Source of the DNA: Nocardioides guangzhouensis
GTDB taxonomy: Bacteria > Actinomycetota > Actinomycetes > Propionibacteriales > Nocardioidaceae
Length of the DNA stretch: 64,000 nt
Direction: 5' to 3'
Assembly (NCBI RefSeq): GCF_004519545.1
Contig: NZ_SDKM01000020.1
Coordinates: forward strand, 33,754 to 97,753
This document shows, one piece after another, positions 44,464-57,653 of this stretch. Position numbers and translations under genes: made by a program. The notes under the pieces are model-generated. The model worked only from the letters and a program-made list of their open reading frames with translations. It ran no database searches and was not told where the DNA came from. Each line of letters begins with the position of its first letter. The stretch's first letter is position 1.

Positions 44464-45420
44464 ATGCACAAGGTGGCGGTCCTGGTCGACGAAGGTGCGG
44501 AGCCGTTCGGGCTCGGCGCGATGTGCGAGGTGTGGGCCGAGCCCCACCACCCCGAGGACGACAACCCGGTCTTCGACTTCGTGGTCGCGACGCCGGTCCC
44601 GGGGCGGGTCAGCGGCGCCAGCGGCTTCGACCTCCACGTCGAGCACGGCCTCGACGCGGCGGCCGACGCCGACCTGGTCTGCATCTGCCCGAAGCGCGAC
44701 TACCGCAACCCCTCGCCCGAGATCGTCGAGGCGGTCCGCGCCGCGCACGCCCGCGGCGCGATGGTCTTCGCCCACTGCACGGCCGCGTTCACGCTGGCCG
44801 AGTCGGGCCTGCTGGGCGGACGGCGGGCGACCACCCACTGGCGGTACGTCGACGAGCTGGCCGAGCTCTACCCCGCGGTCTCGGTGGACCGGGACGTGCT
44901 CTACGTCCAGGACGGCACGATCATCACCGGGGCCGGTTCCGCGGCCGGCCTCGACGCGGCCCTGCACGTGATGCGCCAGCAGTTCGGCAGCCAGGTGGCG
45001 GCTGCGGCAGCCCGGCGCATGGTGATCCCGGCCCACCGCGACGGCGGCCAGGCCCAGTTCATCGAGCGGGCGGTCACCGACTGCGAGGCCGAGACCCTCG
45101 GCCCGCTCCTCACCTGGATCCTGCACAACCTCGCCGAGGACCTCAGCATCGACCAGCTGGCCAAGCGGGCCCACATGTCCAGCCGGACCTTTGCCCGCCG
45201 CTTCCGCGAGGAGACCGGCAGCACGCCGCACTCGTGGGTCACCCGGCAGCGGATCATGGCTGCGGAGGAGCTGCTGGAGTCCACCGACCACTCCGTCGAC
45301 TGGATCGCCTCCGAGGTGGGCTTCGGCAACCCCGCCACGCTGCGCCACCACTTCAGCAGGGCGCGCGGGGTCAGCCCCCAGCAGTACCGCCGCACCTTCT
45401 CCGGCGCGGCCACGGCCTGA
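44464..45420 (+). CDS. GlxA-type AraC family regulator with DJ-1/PfpI domain
   Basis: A 318-residue transcription factor. The N-terminal half (1 to about 190) is a DJ-1/PfpI-like class I amidotransferase fold (KVAVLVDEGAEPFGLGAMCEVWAEP; Cys in VFAHCTAAFTLAESGLLGGR). The C-terminal half holds two AraC helix-turn-helix units (SIDQLAKRAHMSSRTFARRF and SVDWIASEVGFGNPATLRHHF then SRARGVSPQQYRR). ATG 44464 is preferred over a frame from 44404. Divergent from the tiny membrane protein genes, which it may control. Confidence 0.9.
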   Translation: MHKVAVLVDEGAEPFGLGAMCEVWAEPHHPEDDNPVFDFVVATPVPGRVSGASGFDLHVEHGLDAAADADLVCICPKRDYRNPSPEIVEAVRAAHARGAMVFAHCTAAFTLAESGLLGGRRATTHWRYVDELAELYPAVSVDRDVLYVQDGTIITGAGSAAGLDAALHVMRQQFGSQVAAAAARRMVIPAHRDGGQAQFIERAVTDCEAETLGPLLTWILHNLAEDLSIDQLAKRAHMSSRTFARRFREETGSTPHSWVTRQRIMAAEELLESTDHSVDWIASEVGFGNPATLRHHFSRARGVSPQQYRRTFSGAATA

Positions 45421-45425
45421 CCCAC

Positions 45426-47171
45426 CTAACCCGCGAGCGCGGCCAGGCAGGCCAGCGGGGCCGCCGCGGCCCACGCCTGCGGCCGGCACGCCGACGGGTA
45501 CGCCGCCGGACCCTCCTCTCCGGGCACCCGCGGGTCGCCGCTCCACAGCTCCGGCAGCCGGGCGCCGAAGACGCCGGACGCCTCGACCAGGCCGCGCGCC
45601 AGCCCGGCTGCCTCGGTCCGGAAGCTCTCGGCCACCAGCCCGCGCACCGCGATCGCGGTGTCGTGCGGCCAGACCGAGCCGCAGTGGTAGCTCAGCGGGT
45701 CGTACGCCGGGGAGTCCAGCGCGAGCGTCCGCAGGCCGTAGCCGGAGGACATCGCCGGGCCGGTCAGCACGGTGGCCACCCGACGCGCCTGCTGCGGGGT
45801 GAGGATGCCGGTGCCCAGCAGGTGGCCCATGTTGGAGGCGACGGCGTCCGCGGGCCGCCCCCTGCCGTCGAGTGCGATCGCCACGTGGCCGCCCTCCGGG
45901 GTGTCCACCCAGAACGCCTCGGCGAACCGGCGGCGCAGCGATGCCGCCCACGCGGCGAGCCCCTCGACGGGCGGCTCGCCGAGCTCGGCAAGGAGTGCGG
46001 CGCCCTGGACCGCGGCCTCGTAGGCGTAGCCCTGAACCTCGCAGAGCGCGATCGGGGGCTCGGCGATGCCGCCGTCGGCGTACCGGACGGAGTCGACGCT
46101 GTCCTTCCAGCCCTGGTTGGCCAGCCCGTGGCCCGAGGAGTCGACGTACCGCAGCCAACCTGACTCCCGGGTCTGGCTCATCATCCACTCCAGGCAGCGG
46201 CGGGCGGCCGGCACCAGCGCCGCCACCTCGTCCCGGTCGGCTCCGGCCCGCCAGGCGTCGGCCAGGGTGCCCACGAACAGCGGGGTCGCGTCGACCGTGC
46301 CGTAGTAGACCGGCGGCAGCACCATGCCGCCGAGGCGGACCGTGCCCGAGCGGACCTCGTGCAGGATCTTCCCGGGTTGCTCCTCGGTCGAGGGGTCGTC
46401 GCTGACGCCCTGCCGCCGGGCCAGCGCGCGCAGGGTCGAGAGCGCGAGCCCGGTCCCGAACGGCATCATCAGCCGTGCGGTCCACAGCGCGTCCCGACCG
46501 AACATCGTGAGGTACCACGGGGCGCCGGCGGCCACGAACGCGTCCTCGCCGTCACGCAGCAGCAGCCCGGCCAGGTCCGCCAGCCCCTGCCGGACCAGGG
46601 GCGTCCACCGCGGGTCGTCGACCGGGACGGGCACCGCGGTGGACCACGGCGGGGGACCGCCGGGCGCGAACTGCGGGTCACCGCGCGCGGCGAAGCGGAG
46701 GTCGACCCGGGCCGGGGCGTCCGGGGACACGTCGAACCGCCAGCCCAGCCGCTCGTACGACGCCGGGGCCGGGGTGCAGGACAGCGCGCAGCCGCTCGCC
46801 TCGCCCGTCCACGAGAGGCCCTCCGTGGTGGGCAGCGAGGCCGCGTCCTCGGTCGACTGCTGCTGCCGGACGACTGCCACCGGCGCCAGGTCCACGGCGA
46901 GGGTGATCTCGAGGTCCACCGTGACCGGTCGATCTGCGATCACCTCGACCGTGGTGACCAGGCCGTCGGGCGAGAGCGTGTGACCGACCTGCGCGCGCGC
47001 CGACCCGGCCGGGGACACGCGCGTCTCCAGCCTGCGCAGCAGGCGCACGTCGTCGACGTACCAGCCCTGCACGCCGTCACCCCGGAGCCGCCCGTCGGGC
47101 TCGGTGAGCAGGACCTCCGGCGCGGCGACGGCGACGGCCAGCCGGTCGAGCCCGGGGGCGATGTCGGCCAT
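45426..47171 (-). CDS. Glycogen debranching-like amylo-alpha-1,6-glucosidase
   Basis: A 581-residue protein with the N-terminal glycogen debranching domain of actinobacteria (1 to about 215, with GDGVQGWYVDDVRLLRRLE) and an (alpha/alpha)6 glucosidase-like barrel (about 220-581, with APWYLTMFGRDALWTARLM, NQGWKDSVDSVRYADG and YHCGSVWPHDTAIA). It should act on alpha-1,6-linked or other oligoglucosides. GGGAGGAGGG precedes ATG 47171, whose A is also the last base of the upstream stop. Somewhat shorter than the usual 650-700 residues. Confidence 0.85.
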   Translation of the reverse strand: MADIAPGLDRLAVAVAAPEVLLTEPDGRLRGDGVQGWYVDDVRLLRRLETRVSPAGSARAQVGHTLSPDGLVTTVEVIADRPVTVDLEITLAVDLAPVAVVRQQQSTEDAASLPTTEGLSWTGEASGCALSCTPAPASYERLGWRFDVSPDAPARVDLRFAARGDPQFAPGGPPPWSTAVPVPVDDPRWTPLVRQGLADLAGLLLRDGEDAFVAAGAPWYLTMFGRDALWTARLMMPFGTGLALSTLRALARRQGVSDDPSTEEQPGKILHEVRSGTVRLGGMVLPPVYYGTVDATPLFVGTLADAWRAGADRDEVAALVPAARRCLEWMMSQTRESGWLRYVDSSGHGLANQGWKDSVDSVRYADGGIAEPPIALCEVQGYAYEAAVQGAALLAELGEPPVEGLAAWAASLRRRFAEAFWVDTPEGGHVAIALDGRGRPADAVASNMGHLLGTGILTPQQARRVATVLTGPAMSSGYGLRTLALDSPAYDPLSYHCGSVWPHDTAIAVRGLVAESFRTEAAGLARGLVEASGVFGARLPELWSGDPRVPGEEGPAAYPSACRPQAWAAAAPLACLAALAG

Positions 47172-48445
47172 CAGCCCTCCTCCCGTGCGTCGACCGTGGC
47201 CGCCACCGCGCTGCGGCGCACCTTGCCGGTCGAGGTGACGGGGAGGGCGTCGAGGTGGTGGTACTCCTTGGGGCGCTTGGCCGGCGCCAACCGGGTCCGG
47301 GCGAACGCGGCGAGGTCGGCCGCGGTTGCGGTGCCGACGATCCCGGCGCAGACCCGCTGGCCCCAGGCGTCGTCGTCGACGGCGTACACGGCGACGTCCT
47401 CGACTCCGGGGTGCTCGCGCAGGGCGTTCTCGACCTCCAGGGGGTAGACGTTGACGCCGCCGCTGATCACCAGGTCCTCGCGCCGGCCGTCGAGGTAGAG
47501 GTAGCCGTCCTCGTCGAGCCGGCCGGCGTCGCGGACCGTGAACTCGGGCCCGTCGGGCGTCTCGTGCCACGCCGCGGCTGTCTTCTCGGGCGCACCCCAG
47601 TAGGAGAACCGGGCGTGCTCCGGGACCCGGCACCAGATCGTGCCGTCCTCGTCCACCCGCAGCCGTCGTCCCGGCCGGGCCCGCCCGACGGTCCCCGGGC
47701 GCCGCTGCCACTCCTCGCTGGGGCAGGCCGTGAACTGGCCCTCGGTGGAGCCGTAGAACTCCCATGTGGAGCCGTCGGGGAACAGCTCGACGAGCCGCTC
47801 CTTGACCGCGACGGGACACGGGGCGCCGGCGTGCGCGACCAGCCGGTAAGACGAGAGGTCGGGCACCCCGACCTCGTCCCAGTGCGCGAAGAGCCGCTGC
47901 AGGTGCGTCGGCACGCAGAACATCGTGGTCGGCCGCTCCCGCTCGATCGCCGCGGTGACGGCCGCCGCGTCGAACGGTCCGGGCACCACGATCCGGCCGC
48001 CGGCCAGCAGGGTGCCGGTCGCGAAGCGCAGGGGAGCGGAGTGGTGCAGCGGGCTGAGCACGAGGTTGACGTCCTCTCGCCCGAACCCCCACAGGTCCCG
48101 CTCCTCGGCGACCAGCGAGGCCGCCGACCGCTCGTCGAGCAGGCCCGAGAACACGCCCTTCGGGCGACCGGTGGTGCCGCTGGTGACGTGCATCGGCCGG
48201 CCCAGCGGCAGCGCCCGGCTGCGCTCCGGGTCGACCAGGGCGGCCACGCTCGCGGCGTCCTCGACCACCAGCGCGGGAGCGACGTCGTCCAGCATCGAGG
48301 CGCGCTCACGCGGCGTCAGGGTCGGGTCCAGCGGGACCGGGAACACCCCGGCCGCCAGGAGCGACAGCACCGCGTCGACGTACGTCGCGGAGCCGGGGAC
48401 CAGCAGCGCCACCCGGTCGCCGGGGTGCAGGACGGTCGGGCTCAC
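47171..48445 (-). CDS. AMP-dependent synthetase/ligase with short N-terminus
   Basis: A 424-residue acyl-adenylating enzyme. Motifs: P-loop HVTSGTTGRPKGV (86-98), FYGSTEGQ, the hinge DLVISGGVNVYPLEVE and the catalytic Lys in TSTGKVRRS. Family members are usually 500 or more residues; this one begins directly at DRVALLVPGSATYVDAVLSLLAAG, lacking about 60-80 N-terminal residues. The GTG start agrees with CAGGAT six bases upstream. The acid activated is unknown. It is coupled to the debranching gene, an odd pair. Confidence 0.85.
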   Translation of the reverse strand: MSPTVLHPGDRVALLVPGSATYVDAVLSLLAAGVFPVPLDPTLTPRERASMLDDVAPALVVEDAASVAALVDPERSRALPLGRPMHVTSGTTGRPKGVFSGLLDERSAASLVAEERDLWGFGREDVNLVLSPLHHSAPLRFATGTLLAGGRIVVPGPFDAAAVTAAIERERPTTMFCVPTHLQRLFAHWDEVGVPDLSSYRLVAHAGAPCPVAVKERLVELFPDGSTWEFYGSTEGQFTACPSEEWQRRPGTVGRARPGRRLRVDEDGTIWCRVPEHARFSYWGAPEKTAAAWHETPDGPEFTVRDAGRLDEDGYLYLDGRREDLVISGGVNVYPLEVENALREHPGVEDVAVYAVDDDAWGQRVCAGIVGTATAADLAAFARTRLAPAKRPKEYHHLDALPVTSTGKVRRSAVAATVDAREEG

Positions 48446-48508
48446 CCGGCCATCCTGACAGCCGCCCGCGACGGCGCCGACGTGAGAGACGCACCCTAGG
48501 ATCGGTGC
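48446..48508. promoter_or_regulatory. Divergent leaderless promoters, ligase and coaE
   Basis: Minus strand CAGGAT (48457 to 48452), six bases before GTG 48445. Plus strand TAGGAT (48497-48502), six bases before GTG 48509. Confidence 0.5.
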
Positions 48509-49126
48509 GTGCGCGTGGGACTCACAGGAGGCGTGGCCTCCGGCAAGAGCACGGTGTCCGCGATCCTGGCCGAGCTCGGCGCGGTCGTCGTCGACGCCGA
48601 CCTGCTGGCCCGTGAGGTGGTCGCACCCGGCACCGACGGCCTGGCCGAGGTCGTCGCGACGTTCGGCGAGGGAGTGCTGACCGCCGACGGGGGACTGGAC
48701 CGGCCGGCGATGGGCGCGATCGTGTTCGGCGACGAGGCGAAGCGGCGGGCGCTGGAGGCGATCATCCACCCGCGGGTGCGGGCCCGGGGCCGGGCGCTCG
48801 AGGCCGCGGCACCCGACGGCGCGGTCGTCGTGCACGACATCCCGTTGCTCGCCGAGACCGGCCAGGCACGGAACTTCGACGCAGTGATCGTGGTCGACGT
48901 CCCCACCGACGTGCAGGTACGCCGCATGGTCGAGCTGCGCGGGATGACCCGCGAGGAGGCGGAGAGCCGGGTCGCGGCCCAGGCGACCCGCGAGCAGCGG
49001 CTGGCGATCGCCACCCACGTCATCGACAACGCCGGGACGCTCGAAGACCTCCGCCTGAGAGTGGCGGAGGTCTTCGCGCAGGTGGTCTCGGCGGGTCCGA
49101 GCAGCGCTGGAGGGACGCGACCCTGA
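48509..49126 (+). CDS. coaE: Dephospho-CoA kinase
   Basis: A 205-residue kinase for the last step of coenzyme A synthesis. P-loop GGVASGKS (7-14), DADLLAREVVAPGT, the HPRV segment (near 91) and HDIPLLAE agree with the family, and the end RLAIATHVIDNAGTLEDL is typical. GTG start by the leaderless promoter. Mycobacterial coaE is also a neighbour of rpsA, as here. Confidence 0.95.
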   Translation: MRVGLTGGVASGKSTVSAILAELGAVVVDADLLAREVVAPGTDGLAEVVATFGEGVLTADGGLDRPAMGAIVFGDEAKRRALEAIIHPRVRARGRALEAAAPDGAVVVHDIPLLAETGQARNFDAVIVVDVPTDVQVRRMVELRGMTREEAESRVAAQATREQRLAIATHVIDNAGTLEDLRLRVAEVFAQVVSAGPSSAGGTRP

Positions 49127-49163
49127 CCCGCCGAGCAGTATCAGGAGGTCCCGGGCGAGCGGC

Positions 49164-50117
49164 TCATGCCGCGAGGTCGGGATCGGCGAACTTCCGGAGC
49201 TTCTGGATCGCCTCACGCTCGAGCTGGCGCACCCGCTCGGCGGAGATGCCGTGCTTCGCGCCGATGTCGGCGAGCTTGTGCTGCCGGCCGTCCACGAGCC
49301 CGTAGCGGGACCGGATGATGTCGGCGGCCCGGTCGTCGAGCAGCGAGACCAGGCTGTTGAGCCGGTCGCGGCTCTCGACGTCGAGCACCTCGAGGTCGGG
49401 GCTGGGCGTGGTCTCCTGCGCCATCAGGTCGCCCAGCGAGGTGTCGCCGTCCTCGTCGACGGGGGAGTCGAGGCTGACGTGCTCGCGACCCCACCGCAGC
49501 AGGTCGAGCACCCGCTCGATGTCCATGTCGAGCTCGGCGGCGATCTCCTCCGGCTCCGGGTCGCGGCCGAGCTGGCGCTCGAGGGTGCGGCGGGCACTCC
49601 CCACCTGGTTGAGCTCCTCGACCACGTGCACGGGGAGGCGCACGACGCGCGCCTGCTGGGCGATGCCCCGGGTGATCGCCTGGCGCACCCACCACGTGGC
49701 GTAGGTGCTGAACTTGTAGCCCTTGGTGTAGTCGAACTTCTCGACGGCCCGGATCAGTCCGGTGTTGCCCTCCTGGATGAGGTCCAGCATCGGCATCTGC
49801 GCGCGGCCGTACTTGCGGGCGATCGAGACCACCAGCCGGAGGTTCGCCTCGGTGAAGCGCCGGACCGCCTTGCGGCCCTCCTCGGCGAGCCACTCGAGCT
49901 CCTCCTCGGTCGCGGACTTCGGCGCGCCGCCCTTCCGGCGACCCACGCGGCCCTCACGGAGCAGGTGCTCGGCCATGAGCCCGGCCTCGATCGTCTTGGA
50001 GAGCTCGACCTCGGTCTCCGCGTCGAGCAGCGGGTTGCGAGCGATCTCGTCGAGGTACAGGCCGACGCTGTCGCGGCCCTCGATCTCGCGCGTCGCGGTA
50101 GCGGTCCTGGTGGCCAT
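49164..50117 (-). CDS. Group 2 RNA polymerase sigma factor (SigB/HrdB-like)
   Basis: A 316-residue sigma-70 factor. Region 1.2 (DSVGLYLDEIARNPLLDAETEVELSK), regions 2.1-2.4 ([27 protein letters not shown] then STYATWWVRQAITRGIA), region 3, and region 4.2 (KHGISAERVRQLEREAIQKLRKFA) are complete. It lacks the long Lys/Ala-rich N-terminus seen in the sigA at 63004, so it is an alternative, group 2 factor. ATG 50117 follows AGGAGG; the GTG six codons upstream contains that site and is rejected. The 182-base gap upstream (50118-50299) shows no certain promoter, only the inverted repeat GACGT-GCGAGGA-ACGTC. Confidence 0.93.
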   Translation of the reverse strand: MATRTATATREIEGRDSVGLYLDEIARNPLLDAETEVELSKTIEAGLMAEHLLREGRVGRRKGGAPKSATEEELEWLAEEGRKAVRRFTEANLRLVVSIARKYGRAQMPMLDLIQEGNTGLIRAVEKFDYTKGYKFSTYATWWVRQAITRGIAQQARVVRLPVHVVEELNQVGSARRTLERQLGRDPEPEEIAAELDMDIERVLDLLRWGREHVSLDSPVDEDGDTSLGDLMAQETTPSPDLEVLDVESRDRLNSLVSLLDDRAADIIRSRYGLVDGRQHKLADIGAKHGISAERVRQLEREAIQKLRKFADPDLAA

Positions 50118-50299
50118 CGTGCACGCCCTCCTCACTTCGCTGGCGACTCGTTACTGGTGAGTCACCACGCAATCGGTCCAACGTCCGTCGCGCTGCGGAG
50201 ATTCCCGCTGCCGTCGGCGCGTCTGTACCCAGATAGACGTGCGAGGAACGTCGTGAGTTGCCGGTCGGAGCACTTCTCAGGGACTTCTCAGGGGAGCGC

Positions 50300-52504
50300 T
50301 CAGGAAGCGTGTCCGGGGGCGTCCGCGAGACCCATCCGGTCCAGCACCCAGGCCAGGGTGAACGCCCGGTCGTGCCAGGCCTTGTAGCGGCCCGAGACAC
50401 CCCCGTGGCCGGCCGACATCTCGGTCTTGAGCAGGAAGTCGCGACGTCCCGTGGCGCGCGCCCGCAGCCGGGCGACCCACTTGCTCGCCTCGACGTACAG
50501 CACCCGGGTGTCGTTGAGGGAGCTCTCCGCCAGGATCGGCGGGTAGTCGTGCGCGGCCACGTTGTCGTACGGCGCGTAGGCGCGGATCGTGCGGTAGGCC
50601 TCGGCGTCGTCCTCGGGGTTGCCCCACTCCTCGTACTCCATCACCGTCAGCGGCAGCGACGAGTCGAGCATGCTGGTGAGGGCGTCGACGAACGGCACCT
50701 GCGCCACCAGCCCGGCGAAGAGCTCGGGCGCCTGGTTCGCGACCGCGCCGATCAGCAGTCCACCGGCGCTGCCACCCTCGGCGACCAGGCGGTCGTGGGA
50801 GGTCCAGCCCTCGGCGACCAGGTGCCGGGCACAGGCGGCGAAGTCGGTGAAGGTGTGCTGCTTGTGGGCGAGCTTTCCGTCCTCGTACCAGTGCCGGCCC
50901 ATCTCGCCGCCGCCGCGGACGTGCGCGATCGCGAACCCGGCGCCGCGGTCGAGCATCGAGAGCCGGGCGATCGAGAAGTACGGGTCGGTCGACATCTCGT
51001 AGGCGCCGTACCCGTAGAGCAGGAACGGGACGGACCCGTCCCGCGGCGCCCCGGCCGGCACCACGATCGAGATCGGCACCCGCGTGCCGTCCTGAGAGGT
51101 GGCCCACGTGCGGTGCTGCTCGTACGCCGCGGGGTCGAAGTCGCGGACCCGGGTCTGCTTCAGCAGCGTGGTCTCGCGCGTGCGGACGTCGTAGCTGTGC
51201 ACGCCGCCGGGGGTGGCGAGCGTGGTGTAGCCGAACCGCACCACGGGCTGCGCGAACTCCGGGTTGCCGCCGGAGCCGATCGTGTAGACCTCGTCGTCGA
51301 ACCCGACCTGGTAGTCGTCGGTGATGCCACCCTCGCCGAGCTCCAGGATCCGCAGCTGGGTCAGGCCGTTGGTGCGCTGGTGCACGACCAGGTGCCCGGC
51401 GAACGCGTCGACGTCCTCCAGCCGGACGCTGGGGTCGTGGGGGATGACCGGCTCCCAGTCGGCGCGCGGGGTCGGCCGGACCGGGGTGCGGGCCAGCTCG
51501 AAGTCGGGGCCGGATCCGTTGTGCATGACCAGGAAGACGTCCTCGCCGCCGATCACGGCGTGCTCGAGGTGGTACTCCAGGTCCTGCTCGCGGGGATGGA
51601 AGACCTCGAAGGTGCCCTCGGGGTCGTCGGCGTCCAGGACGCGGTACTCGGTGGTGGTCTTCGATCCGGCCACGACCATCAGGTAGCGGTCGCTGCGCGA
51701 GCGGCCGACGCCGATCCAGAACCGGGCGTCGGTCTCGTGGTGGACCAGCACGTCGTCCTCGCGGGAAGTGCCCAGCCGGTGCCGCCAGATCTTGTCCGGC
51801 CGCCAGCTGTCGTCGACGGTCGCGTAGTAGAAGTGCTCGCCCGCCCGGTCCCAGGTGGCACCGCCGAGGGTGCCGGTGATCTCGTCGGGCAGCAGGTCCC
51901 CGGTGCGCAGGTCCAGGACCCGGATCGTGTAGCGCTCGTCGCCCACCACGTCGGTGGCGTAGGCGACCAGCGTCTCGTCGGGGCTCACCGAGGAGCCGCC
52001 CAGCGAGAAGAACTCGTGGCCCTCGGCCAGGACGTTGAGGTCGAGCAGCACATGCTCGCCGGGGAGCGCCGGCTCGTCGACGGTGCAGTCCTCGGCCGGC
52101 TTCGGGGGAGTCCAGTCGTCCGGGTCGGTGACGGGGACGCGGCAGCTCGCGCCGTACTCCTTGCCCTCGAAGGAGCGCGAGTAGTACCAGTGGCCGCGGA
52201 TCCGGCTCGGCACCGACAGGTCGGTCTCGAACGTGCGGGCCTTGATCTCGTCGAAGATCGCCTGCCGCAGGTCGGCCAGGTGGGCTGTGCGGGACTGCGT
52301 CCACGCGTTCTCGGCCTCGAGGTACGCCGTGGTGGCGGGGTCGTCCTTGTCCCGGAGCCACTCGTACTCGTCGACCCGCACCTCGCCGTGGAGGGTGCGT
52401 TCGGAGGGACGGGTCTGTGCGATGGGTGGGGCGACGGGCGGGGCGGCGGGCGGGGCGGCGGGGGTGGCCCCGGAAGCGGCGGGAGCACCGGTGGGAGACT
52501 GCAT
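50300..52504 (-). CDS. S9 family oligopeptidase (protease II / prolyl oligopeptidase type)
   Basis: A 734-residue serine peptidase with an N-terminal beta-propeller (about 60-430) and a C-terminal alpha/beta hydrolase domain. The catalytic Ser is in EGGSAGGLL (about 578), Asp in SSLNDTRV (about 660) and His in AGHGG (about 699). Residues 2-35 are a Pro/Ala-rich lead that is not a signal peptide, so it is cytoplasmic. It should cut short peptides, probably after basic residues (PtrB-like). ATG 52504 fits TAGGGT seven bases upstream. Confidence 0.9.
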   Translation of the reverse strand: MQSPTGAPAASGATPAAPPAAPPVAPPIAQTRPSERTLHGEVRVDEYEWLRDKDDPATTAYLEAENAWTQSRTAHLADLRQAIFDEIKARTFETDLSVPSRIRGHWYYSRSFEGKEYGASCRVPVTDPDDWTPPKPAEDCTVDEPALPGEHVLLDLNVLAEGHEFFSLGGSSVSPDETLVAYATDVVGDERYTIRVLDLRTGDLLPDEITGTLGGATWDRAGEHFYYATVDDSWRPDKIWRHRLGTSREDDVLVHHETDARFWIGVGRSRSDRYLMVVAGSKTTTEYRVLDADDPEGTFEVFHPREQDLEYHLEHAVIGGEDVFLVMHNGSGPDFELARTPVRPTPRADWEPVIPHDPSVRLEDVDAFAGHLVVHQRTNGLTQLRILELGEGGITDDYQVGFDDEVYTIGSGGNPEFAQPVVRFGYTTLATPGGVHSYDVRTRETTLLKQTRVRDFDPAAYEQHRTWATSQDGTRVPISIVVPAGAPRDGSVPFLLYGYGAYEMSTDPYFSIARLSMLDRGAGFAIAHVRGGGEMGRHWYEDGKLAHKQHTFTDFAACARHLVAEGWTSHDRLVAEGGSAGGLLIGAVANQAPELFAGLVAQVPFVDALTSMLDSSLPLTVMEYEEWGNPEDDAEAYRTIRAYAPYDNVAAHDYPPILAESSLNDTRVLYVEASKWVARLRARATGRRDFLLKTEMSAGHGGVSGRYKAWHDRAFTLAWVLDRMGLADAPGHAS

Positions 52505-52539
52505 GCCGGTGACCCTATCCCCGGCCTATCCTCGGCCCC
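52505..52539. promoter_or_regulatory. Compact divergent leaderless promoters (35 bases)
   Basis: Minus strand TAGGGT (52517 to 52512), seven bases before ATG 52504. Plus strand TATCCT (52527-52532), seven bases before ATG 52540. Both -35 regions must lie inside the opposite coding sequence. Confidence 0.55.
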
Positions 52540-56193
<3,654 letters not shown>

Positions 56194-57653
56194 GTCGGCC
56201 AGGGCTGAAGGTCGGTGTCGTCGGCGGCGTACGACCGCACCGGGCCGGGAGCCGTGTCCGCGGTCTCGAAGCGCACCGTGACCACGCCCTTGCCGGATCC
56301 CCACACCCAGCCGCGACCCATCTCCGCGTGCTCGACGTCCATCCCCGGCGACCAGACCCGGCGCGGCACGTCGGGGAGCGCGACCGGCTCCTCGGGCTGC
56401 GCCCCCTCCTCGGTCTGGAACAGGTCGTCCTGCACCCAGTCGGCCAGTCCGGAGACTCCGACGCCGAGCAGCCGGACGCCGCCGGAGGTGTCGAGGTCGC
56501 CCAGGAGGGTGCGCGCGAGGCGCCCGATCACGGCGGCGTTGTCGGTGGGCGACGCGAGCGTGGTGGACCGGTTGAGCGTCGTGAAGTCGTGCAGCCGGAC
56601 CTTGATCGTGACGGTCCGGCCCGACATGCCGTGCTTGCGCAGCCGCTCGGCGACGTTGCCCGCCTGCCGGGTCAGCAGCCCCTCCATCAACCGGCGGTCG
56701 GTGAGGTCGTCCTCGTAGGTGCCCTCGACGCTGACGGACTTGGTCTCGCGCTCCGGCTCGACCGCGCGGTCGTCGAGCGCCCGCGCCAGCCGCCACAGGC
56801 CGTGTCCATGGGCCTTCCCGACCAGCCGGACCAGCTCGTCCTCGCTGACCCCCTCGAGGTCCTCGACCGTGTGCACCCCGGCCCGGCGCAGCCGCTCCGT
56901 CGTGGCGGGACCGACGCCGGGGATGACGGTGACCTTCATCGGCCGGAGCAGGTCCTGCTCGGTGCCGGGCGCCACCACCACCAGGCCGTCCGGCTTGTCG
57001 AGGTCGCTGGCCACCTTGGCGATGAACTTCGAGGTGCCGATGCCGACGCTCGCGGTCAGGCCGCCGGTGGCCTCACGCACCCGGGCCCGGAGCTCCTCGC
57101 CGAACGCGGTCACCGCCGCCACGTCGTGGCCGGCGAGCCCCGGCGCGGTCCGCAGGTCGACGAAGGCCTCGTCGAGGGACAGTGGCTCGACCAGGGGCGA
57201 GGCGGCCCGGAGCACCTCCATGACCGCCCGGCTGGTGTCACGGTAGGCGTGGAACCGGCCGCTGAGGAACGCCGCGTGCGGACAGCGGGCGCGCGCCTCG
57301 CGGGTCGACATGGCCGACCGGACACCGAACGCGCGGGCCTCGTACGACGCCGTGGACACCACGCCCCTGCCGCCGACCCCGCCGACCACGACGGGCTTGC
57401 CGCGCAGCGAGGGCTTGTCGCGCTGCTCGACCGCGGCGAAGAACGCGTCGAGGTCGAGGTGCAGGACGGAAGCCTCGCCTCTCATCCCGCCGTCCTCGCT
57501 GCCGCCCCCACGGTGGCCCGACCCGCCCTCATGGGCCGGAAACTACCGCCGACGACCCACTTTCCGTGCACAGGGCGCGCGTCGGCGGTTGTCGTCCACA
57601 GGACGGGGCACGGCGGCCGGGCCGCGTCGGTGCCCGCGGGAAGCGTGGTCGGC

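Noticed and set aside
57486..57653. SOS box expected upstream of dinB
   Set aside because: No TCGAAC-N4-GTTCGA-like site is present; only a 9-base inverted repeat with a 27-base spacer is seen.
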